Counted from the first letter of the stretch, positions 7,877 through 16,626 are shown. The stretch: DNA of 64,000 bases from Collibacillus ludicampi (GCF_023705585.1 NZ_BOQE01000001.1:3380710-3444709); one strand, 5' to 3'. A program made the numbers and translations. Notes: generated by a model not told the origin, from the letters alone.

Positions 7877-9913
7877 ATGAAAGCATCCGACTTTTCGGTC
7901 ATCGTCGGTGTGATCTGTATCGTAGTCATGATGGTCATTCCCCTTCCGACCTGGTTGCTGGATTTCTTGCTCATTATCAATCTTTCTTTGTCGTTGACGA
8001 TCCTTTTGGTTTCCATGAATACTCGTGAACCTTTGCAGTTTGCCGTGTTTCCGTCACTACTCCTGATTACGACTTTATTCCGTCTTGCGTTAAACGTTTC
8101 TTCCACTCGATTGATCTTGTCTCAAGGGGATGCGGGAAGGGTTATTGAAACATTTGGAAACTTTGTAATCGGAGGAAATGCAGTTGTCGGATTTATCGTC
8201 TTTCTCATTCTTGTCGTCATTCAATTTATCGTGATCACAAAAGGGGCGGAACGTGTGGCGGAAGTGGCGGCACGTTTCACTTTGGATGCGATGCCGGGAA
8301 AACAAATGAGCATCGATGCGGATCTCAATTCCGGAATGATAACGGAGAAAGAAGCGAGGGAACGGCGGAAAGCGATTGAGAAGGAAGCCGATTTCTATGG
8401 AGCCATGGACGGGGCTTCCAAGTTCGTGAAAGGGGATGCGATCGCTGCGATCATCATCGTCATTATCAATGTCATCGGCGGTTTTATTATCGGTGTGGCG
8501 ATGAACGGAGAAAGCCTATCGCAAGCGTTGCAACGTTACACCTTGTTATCTGTAGGTGACGGACTGGTCAGCCAGATTCCTGCGCTGCTTATATCGACGG
8601 CTACCGGTCTGGTTGTCACCCGTTCCGCGTCGGAGAATCACTTGAGTCGAGATGTGATTCAGCAGATTCTCGCATATCCGCGTATGCTCTATGTGGTTGC
8701 CGCTGCATTATCCGCTTTGGGATTATTCACACCGATCGGTTTGCTAAAAACATTGCCGATCGCCGCGATCGTCGCTTTCGGCGGATCGCGCATGCAGCAG
8801 ATGTTGCAAGAAGATTCCCTGCGTAAAAAGGAAGAAGTCGTTCAACAGGAAGAAGCGCAGGTGAGAAGTCCCGAAAATGTTATCAACCTGATTCATGTCG
8901 ATCCCATCGAGTTTGAATTCGGATATGCATTGATCCCGTTGGCCGATGTGAACCAGGGGGGAGACCTTCTCGACCGCGTGATCATGATCCGTCGCCAATG
9001 CGCACTGGAACTCGGGATCGTCATTCCCGTGATTCGCATTCGCGACAATATTCAATTGCGCCCCAATGAGTATGTCATCAAAATCAAAGGGAACGAAGTG
9101 GCGCGCGGAGAGCTGCTTTTGGATCACTATCTCGCTATGAGTCCGGGTGTCGATGATAGCCGGGTAGTCGGAATCGAGACGAGGGAACCCGCTTTTGGAC
9201 TTCCGGCGTTATGGATTACTGAAGAGATGCGCGAAACGGCCGAGTTTTCCGGATATACGGTCGTCGATCCGCCGTCGGTTGTCGCGACGCACTTAACAGA
9301 AGTATTAAAACGTCATGCGCACGAACTTCTCGGCCGTCAAGAAACGAAAACATTGATCGACTCCTTGAAGGAACAATATCCAGCTTTGGTGGAAGAAGTC
9401 GTACCCAACCTGTTTTCAATTGGGGAAGTGCAAAAAGTACTTGTAAACTTGCTGCGCGAAAAAGTTTCGATCCGTGATCTTGTGACGATTTTAGAGACGA
9501 TGGCTGATTACGCGTCGTATACGAAAGACCCCGATCTGTTGACAGAATATGTGCGCGCGGCTTTATCCCGACAAATTACACAGTCCCTCAAGCAGGAAGG
9601 GGATCAGCCTCTTCGCGTGATCACTCTTTCACCGAGTGTCGAGAAGGAGATTCTCGACCACATTCAACATACGGAGCACGGCGCGTATCTTGCGCTGGAT
9701 CCGCGCGTGTCGCAACGAATCTATCGGTCGATTCAAGAACAAATGCAAGTCCTCTCGGCGAGCGGGACTCAACCGGTCATGGTGGTCTCTCCGAGCGTGC
9801 GCATGCATCTGCGCAAATTGATCGAACGCGTGTTACCCGATCTGCCGGTGCTTTCTTACAATGAAATTGATCCGACGATTGAAATTCAAAGCGGTGGGGT
9901 GGTGAGCCTCTGA
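7877..9913 (+). CDS. flhA: Flagellar export protein FlhA
   Basis: FlhA, 678 residues, is the largest export gate subunit. It forms a nonameric ring that receives chaperone-substrate complexes and helps use the proton motive force. Eight hydrophobic segments in residues ~1-310 enclose the family FHIPEP-like region (FAVFPSLLLITTLFRLALNVSSTR; KGAERVAEVAARFTLDAMPGKQ). A cytoplasmic domain runs to the C-terminus. AAAGGAGGGGGC before the ATG at 7877 is a strong ribosome site. Its stop overlaps the flhF start (TGATG). Confidence 0.97.
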   Translation: MKASDFSVIVGVICIVVMMVIPLPTWLLDFLLIINLSLSLTILLVSMNTREPLQFAVFPSLLLITTLFRLALNVSSTRLILSQGDAGRVIETFGNFVIGGNAVVGFIVFLILVVIQFIVITKGAERVAEVAARFTLDAMPGKQMSIDADLNSGMITEKEARERRKAIEKEADFYGAMDGASKFVKGDAIAAIIIVIINVIGGFIIGVAMNGESLSQALQRYTLLSVGDGLVSQIPALLISTATGLVVTRSASENHLSRDVIQQILAYPRMLYVVAAALSALGLFTPIGLLKTLPIAAIVAFGGSRMQQMLQEDSLRKKEEVVQQEEAQVRSPENVINLIHVDPIEFEFGYALIPLADVNQGGDLLDRVIMIRRQCALELGIVIPVIRIRDNIQLRPNEYVIKIKGNEVARGELLLDHYLAMSPGVDDSRVVGIETREPAFGLPALWITEEMRETAEFSGYTVVDPPSVVATHLTEVLKRHAHELLGRQETKTLIDSLKEQYPALVEEVVPNLFSIGEVQKVLVNLLREKVSIRDLVTILETMADYASYTKDPDLLTEYVRAALSRQITQSLKQEGDQPLRVITLSPSVEKEILDHIQHTEHGAYLALDPRVSQRIYRSIQEQMQVLSASGTQPVMVVSPSVRMHLRKLIERVLPDLPVLSYNEIDPTIEIQSGGVVSL

Positions 9914-11100
9914 TGATCGTAAAGCGTTACGTGGTGCAAGAGATGCCTGAAGCGATAGCAAAAATCAGAAAAGATTTGGGGAAAAATGCGATCATCATCA
10001 GTACGAAAAAAATCAAGACGAGAGGATTTCTCGGTTTTTTTGGCAGAACCGCTTTCGAAGTGATCGCGGCTGCTGAAGAGGAAGAGAAAAAAGCGAATGA
10101 TCACTTCAAAGGGGGTCAAGCGTTCACGGAAAGTGTGCAGGAAGAAGCGATTCGTATGAAGAAACCTGAAGCTTTCTCCGCACGCGGTGGCACTGAGAGA
10201 CACGAAGAGGGACAGGTTGAACCGGAGAAAGAACGATTGCTCCAAGAGGTACAACAATTGCGCTCCATGTTTCAATCCTTCCTTTTGGCAGAGCCGTCGG
10301 GTGTGCCAGCCGTCGCTCGCCGTATGCAGAAAACCCTCCTGGCAAATGGAGTGGATGAGTCGTTCGCGTTGCGATTGATACATAAAGGAATGCAGCATAT
10401 CGATGATATCGAAAACATGTCCGAACAAGCGTTTCGCGAAGTCGTACAAGCCATCATTCAAAATGAAATGGGCGGTCGACTGGCCCCGTCTCCGATCACA
10501 GGAGACAGCCGTGTGGTATCCATAATCGGGCCGACGGGCGTTGGAAAAACAACGACGATTGCAAAACTGGCAGCTCACCAAGTGTTACATGAGAGGAAGA
10601 AGGTCGGTTTGATCACATCCGATACGTACCGTATCGCGGCAGTCGAACAATTGAAAACGTATGCGGATATCCTGAACATTCCCTTGGAGATTGTATACAC
10701 GCCGGATGATTGTGTACAAGCATTACAAAAATTCTCAGAAAAAGACCTGATTCTGATGGATACAGCCGGCCGCAACTATACACAGAAAATGCCCGTTGCG
10801 GAATTACATCCGCTTTTACATGCGATCGATCCCGATGAAATCTATTTGGTCTTGTCATTGACGAGTAAAACGTCAGATCTTGAAACGATCATCGCCAATT
10901 TTTGCGAGATCAAGATCGACAAATTGTTATTCACAAAGTTGGATGAAACATCGACATACGGTGCGATGTACAACCTTGTACAAAAGTTTCAGTTACCGGC
11001 TTCCTACGCCACGACCGGACAAAACGTTCCGGATGATATCGAAGTCCTTACGCCTGAATCTATTGCTAAGTTGATTGTAGGGGAGAACCAGTATGTTTGA
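9913..11100 (+). CDS. flhF: Flagellar placement SRP-type GTPase FlhF
   Basis: FlhF, 395 residues, is an SRP-family GTPase that places flagella at their cellular site. The N-terminal basic/variable region (residues ~1-120) is followed by the NG domain: G1 loop GPTGVGKT (206-213), DTYRIAAVEQLKTYA, G3 DTAGRN and G4 TKLDET. It overlaps flhA by one base and flhG by 8 bases. FlhG, its ATPase partner, follows directly, as in B. subtilis. Confidence 0.96.
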   Translation: MIVKRYVVQEMPEAIAKIRKDLGKNAIIISTKKIKTRGFLGFFGRTAFEVIAAAEEEEKKANDHFKGGQAFTESVQEEAIRMKKPEAFSARGGTERHEEGQVEPEKERLLQEVQQLRSMFQSFLLAEPSGVPAVARRMQKTLLANGVDESFALRLIHKGMQHIDDIENMSEQAFREVVQAIIQNEMGGRLAPSPITGDSRVVSIIGPTGVGKTTTIAKLAAHQVLHERKKVGLITSDTYRIAAVEQLKTYADILNIPLEIVYTPDDCVQALQKFSEKDLILMDTAGRNYTQKMPVAELHPLLHAIDPDEIYLVLSLTSKTSDLETIIANFCEIKIDKLLFTKLDETSTYGAMYNLVQKFQLPASYATTGQNVPDDIEVLTPESIAKLIVGENQYV

Positions 11101-11959
11101 CCAAGCGCATCGATTACGTCAAATCGTTTCCTCGATTCGGACGGATGAGGAGAAAACCCGTGTCCTTGCGATCACGAGTGGTAAAGGCGGGGTTGGAAAG
11201 TCAAATTGCACGCTAAACCTTGCAATCGCATTGTGCCGAGCGGGAAAAAAGGTGATCGTTATCGATGCGGACGTTGGATTTGCCAACATCGACGTTTTGC
11301 TTGGAATGACATCACAGAAATCGTTAGTCAACTTGTTTGATTGTCGCACAAAAATTTGGGATATTTTGCAAAACGGGCCGGATGGATTGAAATTTATTGC
11401 TGGAGGATCCGGTTTACAGGATCTTCTGACTCTTGATGATACACAAATTCGATATGTTGTCTCTCAGTTACAAGAATTGCAAGGATACGCTGACTATATT
11501 TTGATCGATACGGGTGCAGGGTTGAACGCGCAAACCCTTCGATTTATTTTGAGCGCAGATGAAGCGGTCGTCGTGACGACACCTGAACCGACGTCGATAA
11601 CGGATGCGTATGCTTTAATTAAGCTCGTGTCGAACCGGAACAAGGAGCTGCCCATTCGACTGATTGTAAACCGCGTGGCGACTCGTGACGAAGGGGAACA
11701 GACGGCGGAGAAAATCAGGCTGGTAGCCGAACGATTTCTGCAAGTAAAAGTTGAAACATTAGGTTCAATTATCGATGATCCTTCGGTTGTCAAGGCAGTC
11801 AAACTGCAGGTTCCATTTGTTACCTGTTATCCTGATGCAAAAGCGAGCCGATGCATTCAACAGGTGGCCGCACACTTGTTGAACGTGCCCTATATCCGCG
11901 GAGAGAAAAAAGGGGTACGTTCCTTTTTGCAACGGATGGTCTCTCTATTACGAAGTTAA
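11093..11959 (+). CDS. flhG: Flagellum number/placement ATPase FlhG (MinD-like)
   Basis: FlhG (YlxH), 288 residues, is a MinD/ParA-type ATPase that stimulates the FlhF GTPase and regulates flagellar pattern. The N-terminal activator helix (HRLRQIVSSIR) precedes the deviant Walker A motif KGGVGKS (31-37). DADVGFANIDVLLG and the C-terminal amphipathic region also fit. It starts with ATG inside the end of flhF. cheB follows after 20 bases. Confidence 0.95.
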   Translation: MFDQAHRLRQIVSSIRTDEEKTRVLAITSGKGGVGKSNCTLNLAIALCRAGKKVIVIDADVGFANIDVLLGMTSQKSLVNLFDCRTKIWDILQNGPDGLKFIAGGSGLQDLLTLDDTQIRYVVSQLQELQGYADYILIDTGAGLNAQTLRFILSADEAVVVTTPEPTSITDAYALIKLVSNRNKELPIRLIVNRVATRDEGEQTAEKIRLVAERFLQVKVETLGSIIDDPSVVKAVKLQVPFVTCYPDAKASRCIQQVAAHLLNVPYIRGEKKGVRSFLQRMVSLLRS

Positions 11960-11979
11960 AACAGAATCGAGGGAATTTC

Positions 11980-12573
11980 ATGGTTTCAACTTCGATGAGC
12001 GCAATCATCGCTGTCGGTGCGTCAACGGGAGGGCCACGTGCTTTGCAAACGTTGCTCTCCCACTTCTCCCCCGATGTTCCGGCGAGCATTGTTGTTGTCC
12101 AACATATGCCTCCCCGTTTTACCAAGTCACTCGCGAAACGTCTGGATGGACTGTGTTCGTTGCATGTAACGGAAGCGGAAGACGGACAACCGCTGCAAAA
12201 CGGATCGGTATATATCGCGCCCGGGGATTTTCACATGCGTGTCGTTTCTTCACCGAAAGGAGGTTTTCAGATTTCTTTACGGAAGGATCCTCCTTATGGC
12301 GGACATCGCCCTTCCGTCGATGTACTGTTCCATTCTCTTGTCGTTTTGCCCAGTCCCCCACGTTTGTTTGGCGTGCTTTTAACGGGCATGGGAAGGGATG
12401 GGGCGGAAGGATTAGCGGCGATCAAAGCGTCAGGAGGGACAACCATTGCGGAAGCGGAAGAATCTTGTATCGTTTTCGGCATGCCGAAAGCGGCGATCGA
12501 AAAGGGATGTGTCGATTGGGTACTCCCGGTTGATCAAATTGCAGAACGCTTAAAGGAGTTGATCGAATGGTAG
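11980..12573 (+). CDS. cheB: CheB methylesterase catalytic domain only (no receiver domain)
   Basis: The protein is about 197 residues and covers only the CheB methylesterase/deamidase domain. The catalytic triad is visible: S15 in GASTGGP, H42 in QHMPP and D140 in GMGRDG. Full CheB proteins are about 350 residues, with an N-terminal receiver domain and linker. Here the upstream sequence is flhG, and the open frame back to 11851 has no receiver motifs. Either this is a phosphorylation-independent CheB or the receiver part was lost. ATG 11980 (GAGGG upstream) was chosen; ATG 11995 is possible. The gene overlaps cheW by 7 bases. Confidence 0.9.
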   Translation: MVSTSMSAIIAVGASTGGPRALQTLLSHFSPDVPASIVVVQHMPPRFTKSLAKRLDGLCSLHVTEAEDGQPLQNGSVYIAPGDFHMRVVSSPKGGFQISLRKDPPYGGHRPSVDVLFHSLVVLPSPPRLFGVLLTGMGRDGAEGLAAIKASGGTTIAEAEESCIVFGMPKAAIEKGCVDWVLPVDQIAERLKELIEW

Positions 12574-13049
12574 AGAGAAAGGATGCGGAAAAAGAAACGA
12601 AAGTGATTGTTTTTCGCCTGAACGAAGAAGAGTATGGGGCGGAAGTCCGTGTGATCCGCTCGATTGAAAGGATGCAGCCGGTCACTCGCATGCCACAAAT
12701 GCCAGCGTTTGTCAAAGGGGTAATCAACCTGCGTGGCGTAATCACGCCTGTGATCGATCTGAAAACCCGTTTATCTTTAGGGGATACTGTCCAAGATCAG
12801 CAAACCCGCATCATCATCGTTTCTGTCCATGATATGCAAGTGGGGCTCATTGTCGACGCAGCGACAGATGTGATTGACATACCTGTTCATGCGATTGAGC
12901 CTCCGCCAATGCTTTTGGAAGGGATTCATTCTTCTTTTATCCGCGGCGTGGCTAAACTGCCGGAGCGTCTCCTGATCCTTTTGAATCTGGATCAAGTGCT
13001 CAGTCAGGAAGAATTTCAACAGTTACAACAAATGGAGAGGTCTTTATGA
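12567..13049 (+). CDS. cheW: Chemotaxis coupling protein CheW
   Basis: CheW, 160 residues, links chemoreceptors to the CheA kinase. The family pattern is clear: VFRLNEEEYGAEVRVIRSIER, then FVKGVINLRGVITPVIDLKTRL and the later VGLIVDAATDVIDI. In B. subtilis cheA lies between cheB and cheW. Here cheW starts inside the end of cheB, so cheA is absent from this position. The stop overlaps the cheC start (ATGA). Confidence 0.96.
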   Translation: MVERKDAEKETKVIVFRLNEEEYGAEVRVIRSIERMQPVTRMPQMPAFVKGVINLRGVITPVIDLKTRLSLGDTVQDQQTRIIIVSVHDMQVGLIVDAATDVIDIPVHAIEPPPMLLEGIHSSFIRGVAKLPERLLILLNLDQVLSQEEFQQLQQMERSL

Positions 13050-13664
13050 CGGAATTACTGAATTTAAACGAATTTCATTTGGATGTCCTGAGGGAAATCG
13101 GCAATATCGGAGCAGGTCATGCCGCCACGGCTCTTTCGACGTTGCTTCAACAGGAAATTCAAATGAAGGTTCCCTGTGTACGTATCGCTTCCTTCGATGA
13201 AATCGCTGATATCCTCGGAGGGGCCGAACAGATCGTCATCGGTGTTTTTCTTCGTACGGTCGGTGAGATTCCCGGGAATATTTTTTTTTCTACTGACATT
13301 GGATAGTGCAAAGCGTTTGCTCGTTTCGATTTTGGGCGATAACGAACACTCCGATTCATTCTCGGACATGGAGATTTCCGCAATTTCCGAAGTAGGGAAC
13401 ATACTCGCAAGTTCATATGTTTCCTCCATGTCAGATTTCATAAAAAAAGAGATTCAAGTAACTGTCCCTGCCGTTTCCATCGACATGGCGGGGGCGATTC
13501 TCAGCGTGGGACTGATACCGATGGGAGAGATCGGCGATCTGGCACTCGTAGTAGAGACGGAACTCCTCTATGAAAACCGTGAAATCGAGGGGTATCTTTT
13601 CATGTTGCCTGATCCTGGGACGATAGAAACGATATTTCAAGCATTAGGAGTGGAGTATTCATGA
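13046..13664 (+). pseudogene. cheC: CheC phosphatase gene, interrupted by a frameshift in a T9 run
   Basis: Two adjacent frames together encode a CheC-like CheY-P phosphatase of normal size (~205 residues). The first frame, from ATG 13046, has the first active motif (D-x3-E-x2-N in LDVLREIGNIGAGHAA) and ends with TAG at 13304-13306. The second frame continues the homology (LLTLDSAKRLLVSILGD) and carries the second motif (SAISEVGN) to the stop at 13662-13664. The break is at nine T (13281-13289); eight T would give one continuous protein. This could be a true null mutation, reversible slipped-strand variation, RNA polymerase slippage restoring some full product, or a sequencing error. The 3' end still overlaps cheD by 4 bases, as in an intact gene. 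Confidence 0.88.
13281..13289 (+). repeat. Nine-T homopolymer at the cheC frameshift
   Basis: The run of nine T lies exactly where the two cheC frames join. Loss of one T restores a single open frame through the second catalytic motif. Such runs are prone to replication and transcription slippage. Confidence 0.9.
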
Positions 13665-14143
13665 ACGTAGTGAAGGTAGGCATTGCCGATCTGAATGTGG
13701 TAGACACTCCTGATGTGATTCGCACGACCGGTCTTGGATCATGTGTCGGCGTCGTCCTGTATGATCCAACTTGCAAAATGGCCGGGATGGCACACGTGAT
13801 GTTGCCCGAGTCGCCCTCAACGGAAAATAACGTGAACCGGGGAAAATACGCGAATACTGCGGTCCCTTATCTGGTTGAATGGATGGAAAAAAGAGGAGCA
13901 CGAAAAAGAAACATGTGGGCGAAATTGGCGGGAGGGGCACAAATGTTCACGTTCGCAGGACAAAGTGATTTGATGCGCATTGGCCCACGCAATGTAGAAG
14001 CGGTGAAAATGGCGCTTTCCCGATTGGGGATTCCTGTTATGGGGGAAGACACGGGGGGGAATTATGGCAGGACGATCGAATTTTCCACGGTCGATGGAAT
14101 TTTGACCGTCCGAACAGCAAGGAGAGGGATCATTTCGGTGTGA
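13661..14143 (+). CDS. cheD: Chemoreceptor glutamine deamidase CheD
   Basis: CheD, 160 residues, deamidates chemoreceptor glutamines and, in B. subtilis, binds CheC and stimulates its phosphatase activity. The catalytic Cys28 (GLGSCVGV) and His45 (AHVMLPES) are in place, as are GGAQM and the C-terminal GRTIEF strand. It starts in the cheC stop (ATGA). Because cheC is frameshifted, CheD may lack its usual partner or depend on slippage-derived CheC. Confidence 0.95.
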   Translation: MNVVKVGIADLNVVDTPDVIRTTGLGSCVGVVLYDPTCKMAGMAHVMLPESPSTENNVNRGKYANTAVPYLVEWMEKRGARKRNMWAKLAGGAQMFTFAGQSDLMRIGPRNVEAVKMALSRLGIPVMGEDTGGNYGRTIEFSTVDGILTVRTARRGIISV

Positions 14144-14526
14144 AGAGGAAAACGTCGGTGTTGCGCTTGGTTTTGATTTGTGGGTTCGTGGGATTTTCCT
14201 TGACCTTTATCTTGAGTCTGGTCTTCACTGGAAATTCATGGGGTACAAGCGTTTTTCGCGGTATAGTTGGTTTTCTCGTATTATTTGTGTCAGGAATGGT
14301 TGTGAACTTTCTTTTGAATACTGCCGTAAAGCGTGATGGAAGTGAACGGGGAACTCAGATCGATTTGACGCTTCCGCCGGAAAAACCGCAGCCGAATCAA
14401 GGCTTTCATCGGAGCGATGATACATTCATTCCTATGACGTTTACGAAACTTCCCACCAATCATTCCGATAGCGATGATGAGCAAGCCCGCAAAATCGCCG
14501 AGGCTTTGCGTCAGTTGAAAGATTGA
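14140..14526 (+). CDS. Unknown two-segment membrane protein between cheD and sigD
   Basis: This is a 128-residue protein that I do not recognise. It has two hydrophobic segments (about residues 8-29 and 40-60) followed by a hydrophilic, acidic C-terminal tail of ~65 residues ending in a predicted short helix (QARKIAEALRQLKD). The GTG start at 14140 overlaps the cheD stop and sigD follows after 13 bases, so it is clearly part of the operon. Its coding usage looks like its neighbours. B. subtilis has no gene here. A role linked to motility or SigD control is a guess from position only. Confidence 0.8.
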   Translation: MKRKTSVLRLVLICGFVGFSLTFILSLVFTGNSWGTSVFRGIVGFLVLFVSGMVVNFLLNTAVKRDGSERGTQIDLTLPPEKPQPNQGFHRSDDTFIPMTFTKLPTNHSDSDDEQARKIAEALRQLKD

Positions 14527-14539
14527 CAGGTGGTGACGC

Positions 14540-15292
14540 ATGATGCAGAGCAGACCGATTCAACAAGACAGGCCCGCGGATCGTCAGACAAAGATCGTGC
14601 TTGAGGATTATCTTCCGTTAGTGCATCGTGTGGTCAAGCATCTCGCTTCATCTCTCCCTTCATTCATTCAGACGGATGAGCTTGTAAGTTTGGGAATTCT
14701 CGGTCTTATGGAAGCGGTGAAACGATATCGAGATGATGAAGGGGTAAAATTTGAAACGTTTGCCGTTTGGCGCATTCGAGGCGCCATACTCGATGGGTTG
14801 CGTGAGAATGATTGGATTCCCCGGCAATTACGGAAACAGGCGCGGGAGATCGATCGAGCGTATGCGGTTGTTGAGGGAAGGGAAGGGCGGGCAGCGAGAG
14901 ACGAAGAAATCTGTGAGTATTTGGGGATTTCCCTCGATGAACTCCATCGCCGGCTTGCAGAAATCGAGGCAGGGACGGTAATTTCTCTCGATCATACAAT
15001 CTCTTCTGATGGCGATGAAACGTCGCTCTTACATATGATAACGGATCCTCATGCGGCGGATCCTTATAATGAGGCCAGACGAAAAGAGGTTGCCCGAATT
15101 TTGACATCTGCGATCGAGCGATTGCCCGAGAAAGAAAAACTGGTCATCTCTCTGTATTATTATGAAGAACTCACTTTGAGAGAAATCGCGGATGTGCTTG
15201 AACTCACCCCTTCACGTATTTCCCAATTGCACACAAAAGCGATTTGCCGTTTGCGCGGCGCATTAAGCCGAAAGAAAGACTCATTACGCTGA
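14540..15292 (+). CDS. sigD: RNA polymerase sigma factor for flagella and motility (SigD/FliA)
   Basis: This is a sigma-28 type factor of 250 residues. Region 2 is recognisable (EDYLPLVHRVVKHLA, DELVSLGILGLMEAVKRY, then FETFAVWRIRGAILDGLRENDW), followed by region 3 and region 4 with the helix-turn-helix (LTLREIADVLELTPSRISQLHTKAICRLR). It directs late flagellar, chemotaxis and autolysin genes. The start is at ATGATG 14540, after GGTGGTG. It lies near the end of the fla/che operon, as in B. subtilis, where distal position limits expression. Confidence 0.96.
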   Translation: MMQSRPIQQDRPADRQTKIVLEDYLPLVHRVVKHLASSLPSFIQTDELVSLGILGLMEAVKRYRDDEGVKFETFAVWRIRGAILDGLRENDWIPRQLRKQAREIDRAYAVVEGREGRAARDEEICEYLGISLDELHRRLAEIEAGTVISLDHTISSDGDETSLLHMITDPHAADPYNEARRKEVARILTSAIERLPEKEKLVISLYYYEELTLREIADVLELTPSRISQLHTKAICRLRGALSRKKDSLR

Positions 15293-15309
15293 AGCGGGAG
15301 GCTGCGCGC

Positions 15310-15756
15310 GTGTACCTTGTGATCGTATTCATCGCATTGGTTGGACTTGTCATCGTTTTGTATATGTTTGCACAACGCAGGTTGAACAATGAGAACGGTT
15401 CATCGACCCTCCAAGTGGAATCAGCGCTTGAAACGTTCATGAATGAACTCACGCAAGAAAATGAACGTTTGATGGAAGCGATTCGGAACATGCAATCGGT
15501 TTGGAAAGACAAATCTGCTCAATATGAGAATCGCATCATGATATTGGAACAACGACTGACAGAACTGGAAACTCGATTGCAAGGGTTCCATCATGAACAA
15601 GAACAATTGGGAGCGCCTGTTTTCATTGTTTCTAAACGGTATCAAAAAATTCTCAGTCTTCACGAGGAAGGCTTATCAATGGAACAAATCGCCAAACAAC
15701 TGGGGATCGGTATCGGGGTTGTTCAACTTGTTCTTTCTTTGACAGAAAAAAAATAA
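15310..15756 (+). CDS. swrB: SwrB/YlxL-like single-pass membrane protein
   Basis: The protein is about 148 residues. An N-terminal membrane helix (residues ~3-21) is followed by a long coiled-coil region (EsALETFMNELTQENERLMEA and IMILEQRLTELETRLQG) and a C-terminal helix-turn-helix-like segment (LHEEGLSMEQIAKQLGIGIGVV). This layout and the place between sigD and rpsB match SwrB/YlxL, which promotes basal body maturation in B. subtilis. GTG 15310 is chosen because CGGGAGG lies 8 bases upstream; the frame is open further back into sigD. Sequence similarity in this family is low, so the name rests on topology and position. Confidence 0.72.
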   Translation: MYLVIVFIALVGLVIVLYMFAQRRLNNENGSSTLQVESALETFMNELTQENERLMEAIRNMQSVWKDKSAQYENRIMILEQRLTELETRLQGFHHEQEQLGAPVFIVSKRYQKILSLHEEGLSMEQIAKQLGIGIGVVQLVLSLTEKK

Positions 15757-15778
15757 TTCTGCCCCCCTGCTTGTTCGC

Positions 15779-15807
15779 TTGCATCGGGAAAATGGGTATG
15801 ATATAGT
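15779..15807 (+). promoter_or_regulatory. Sigma-A-type promoter for rpsB
   Basis: A -35 box TTGCAT (15779-15784), a 17-base spacer and a -10 box TATAGT (15802-15807) are present. A TG one base upstream of the -10 gives an extended -10. It lies 115 bases before rpsB and separates ribosomal protein expression from the motility operon. Confidence 0.75.
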
Positions 15808-15810
15808 ATC

Positions 15811-15922
15811 ATCTGGTGTGAATACACACGTCGTTCGATCACGAGCGAAGGTGCCGCCTAGCGGATTCGCGTGAGATGAAGACGACGGAGGAAAAAACCA
15901 TTCTGAGAGGAGGTGTGAAGAT
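15811..15922 (+). promoter_or_regulatory. Structured rpsB 5' leader
   Basis: The 5' untranslated region contains a GTGTG-AATA-CACAC hairpin and a second, larger bulged hairpin in which ATCACGAGCGAA (from ~15838) can pair with TTCGCGTGAGAT (to ~15879). It ends with the strong GAGAGGAGGTG ribosome site. In many bacteria rpsB leaders bind S2 for autoregulation. That function is inferred here from location and foldability only. Confidence 0.45.
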
Positions 15923-16618
15923 ATGGCGATCATTTCCATGAAACAACTTCTGGAGGCTGGTGTACATTTCGGTCACCAGACCCGTCGTTGGAATCCCAAA
16001 ATGGCTCGCTACATCTTCACCGAACGTAACGGCATTTATATTATTGACCTTCAGAAAACGGTAAAGAAGGTCGAAGAAGCGTATAATTTTATGCGCGATT
16101 TGGCACAAGAGGGCAAAACTGTACTTTTCGTAGGTACAAAGAAACAAGCGCAAGAGTCCGTAAAAGAAGAAGCAGAACGTTGCGGGATGTTCTATGTGAA
16201 CCAACGTTGGTTGGGTGGTACCCTGACCAACTTCAACACGATACAGAAACGGATCGCACGTTTGCGTGAACTGGAGCAAATGGAAGCGGACGGGACGTTC
16301 GATGTTTTGCCGAAGAAAGAAGTCATCGTATTGCGCAAAGAAATGGAGCGCCTTGAGAAATTCCTTGGCGGTATCAAAGGGATGAAGGAGCTCCCGGGTG
16401 CGTTGTTCATCATCGATCCCCGCAAAGAGCGCATCGCAGTAGCGGAAGCGCGTAAGCTCGGCATCCCGATCGTAGCGATCGTCGATACGAACTGTGATCC
16501 GGATGAAATCGATTATGTGATTCCCGGTAACGATGATGCGATCCGCGCGGTCAAGCTGCTCACAGCGAAAATGGCTGATGCGATTCTCGAAGGGAATCAA
16601 GGCGAACAAACAGCGTAA
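15923..16618 (+). CDS. rpsB: 30S ribosomal protein S2
   Basis: S2, 231 residues, has the full family pattern: [22 protein letters not shown] at the start, then [21 protein letters not shown] and [42 protein letters not shown]. It is needed for 30S assembly and initiation. Its own promoter and leader lie upstream and an intrinsic terminator follows, separating it partly from tsf. Confidence 0.98.
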   Translation: MAIISMKQLLEAGVHFGHQTRRWNPKMARYIFTERNGIYIIDLQKTVKKVEEAYNFMRDLAQEGKTVLFVGTKKQAQESVKEEAERCGMFYVNQRWLGGTLTNFNTIQKRIARLRELEQMEADGTFDVLPKKEVIVLRKEMERLEKFLGGIKGMKELPGALFIIDPRKERIAVAEARKLGIPIVAIVDTNCDPDEIDYVIPGNDDAIRAVKLLTAKMADAILEGNQGEQTA

Positions 16619-16626
16619 TGACACGA

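Noticed and set aside
11851-11979. Upstream extension of cheB that might hold the missing receiver domain
   Set aside because: The 43 extra residues overlap flhG in another frame and show no receiver motifs.
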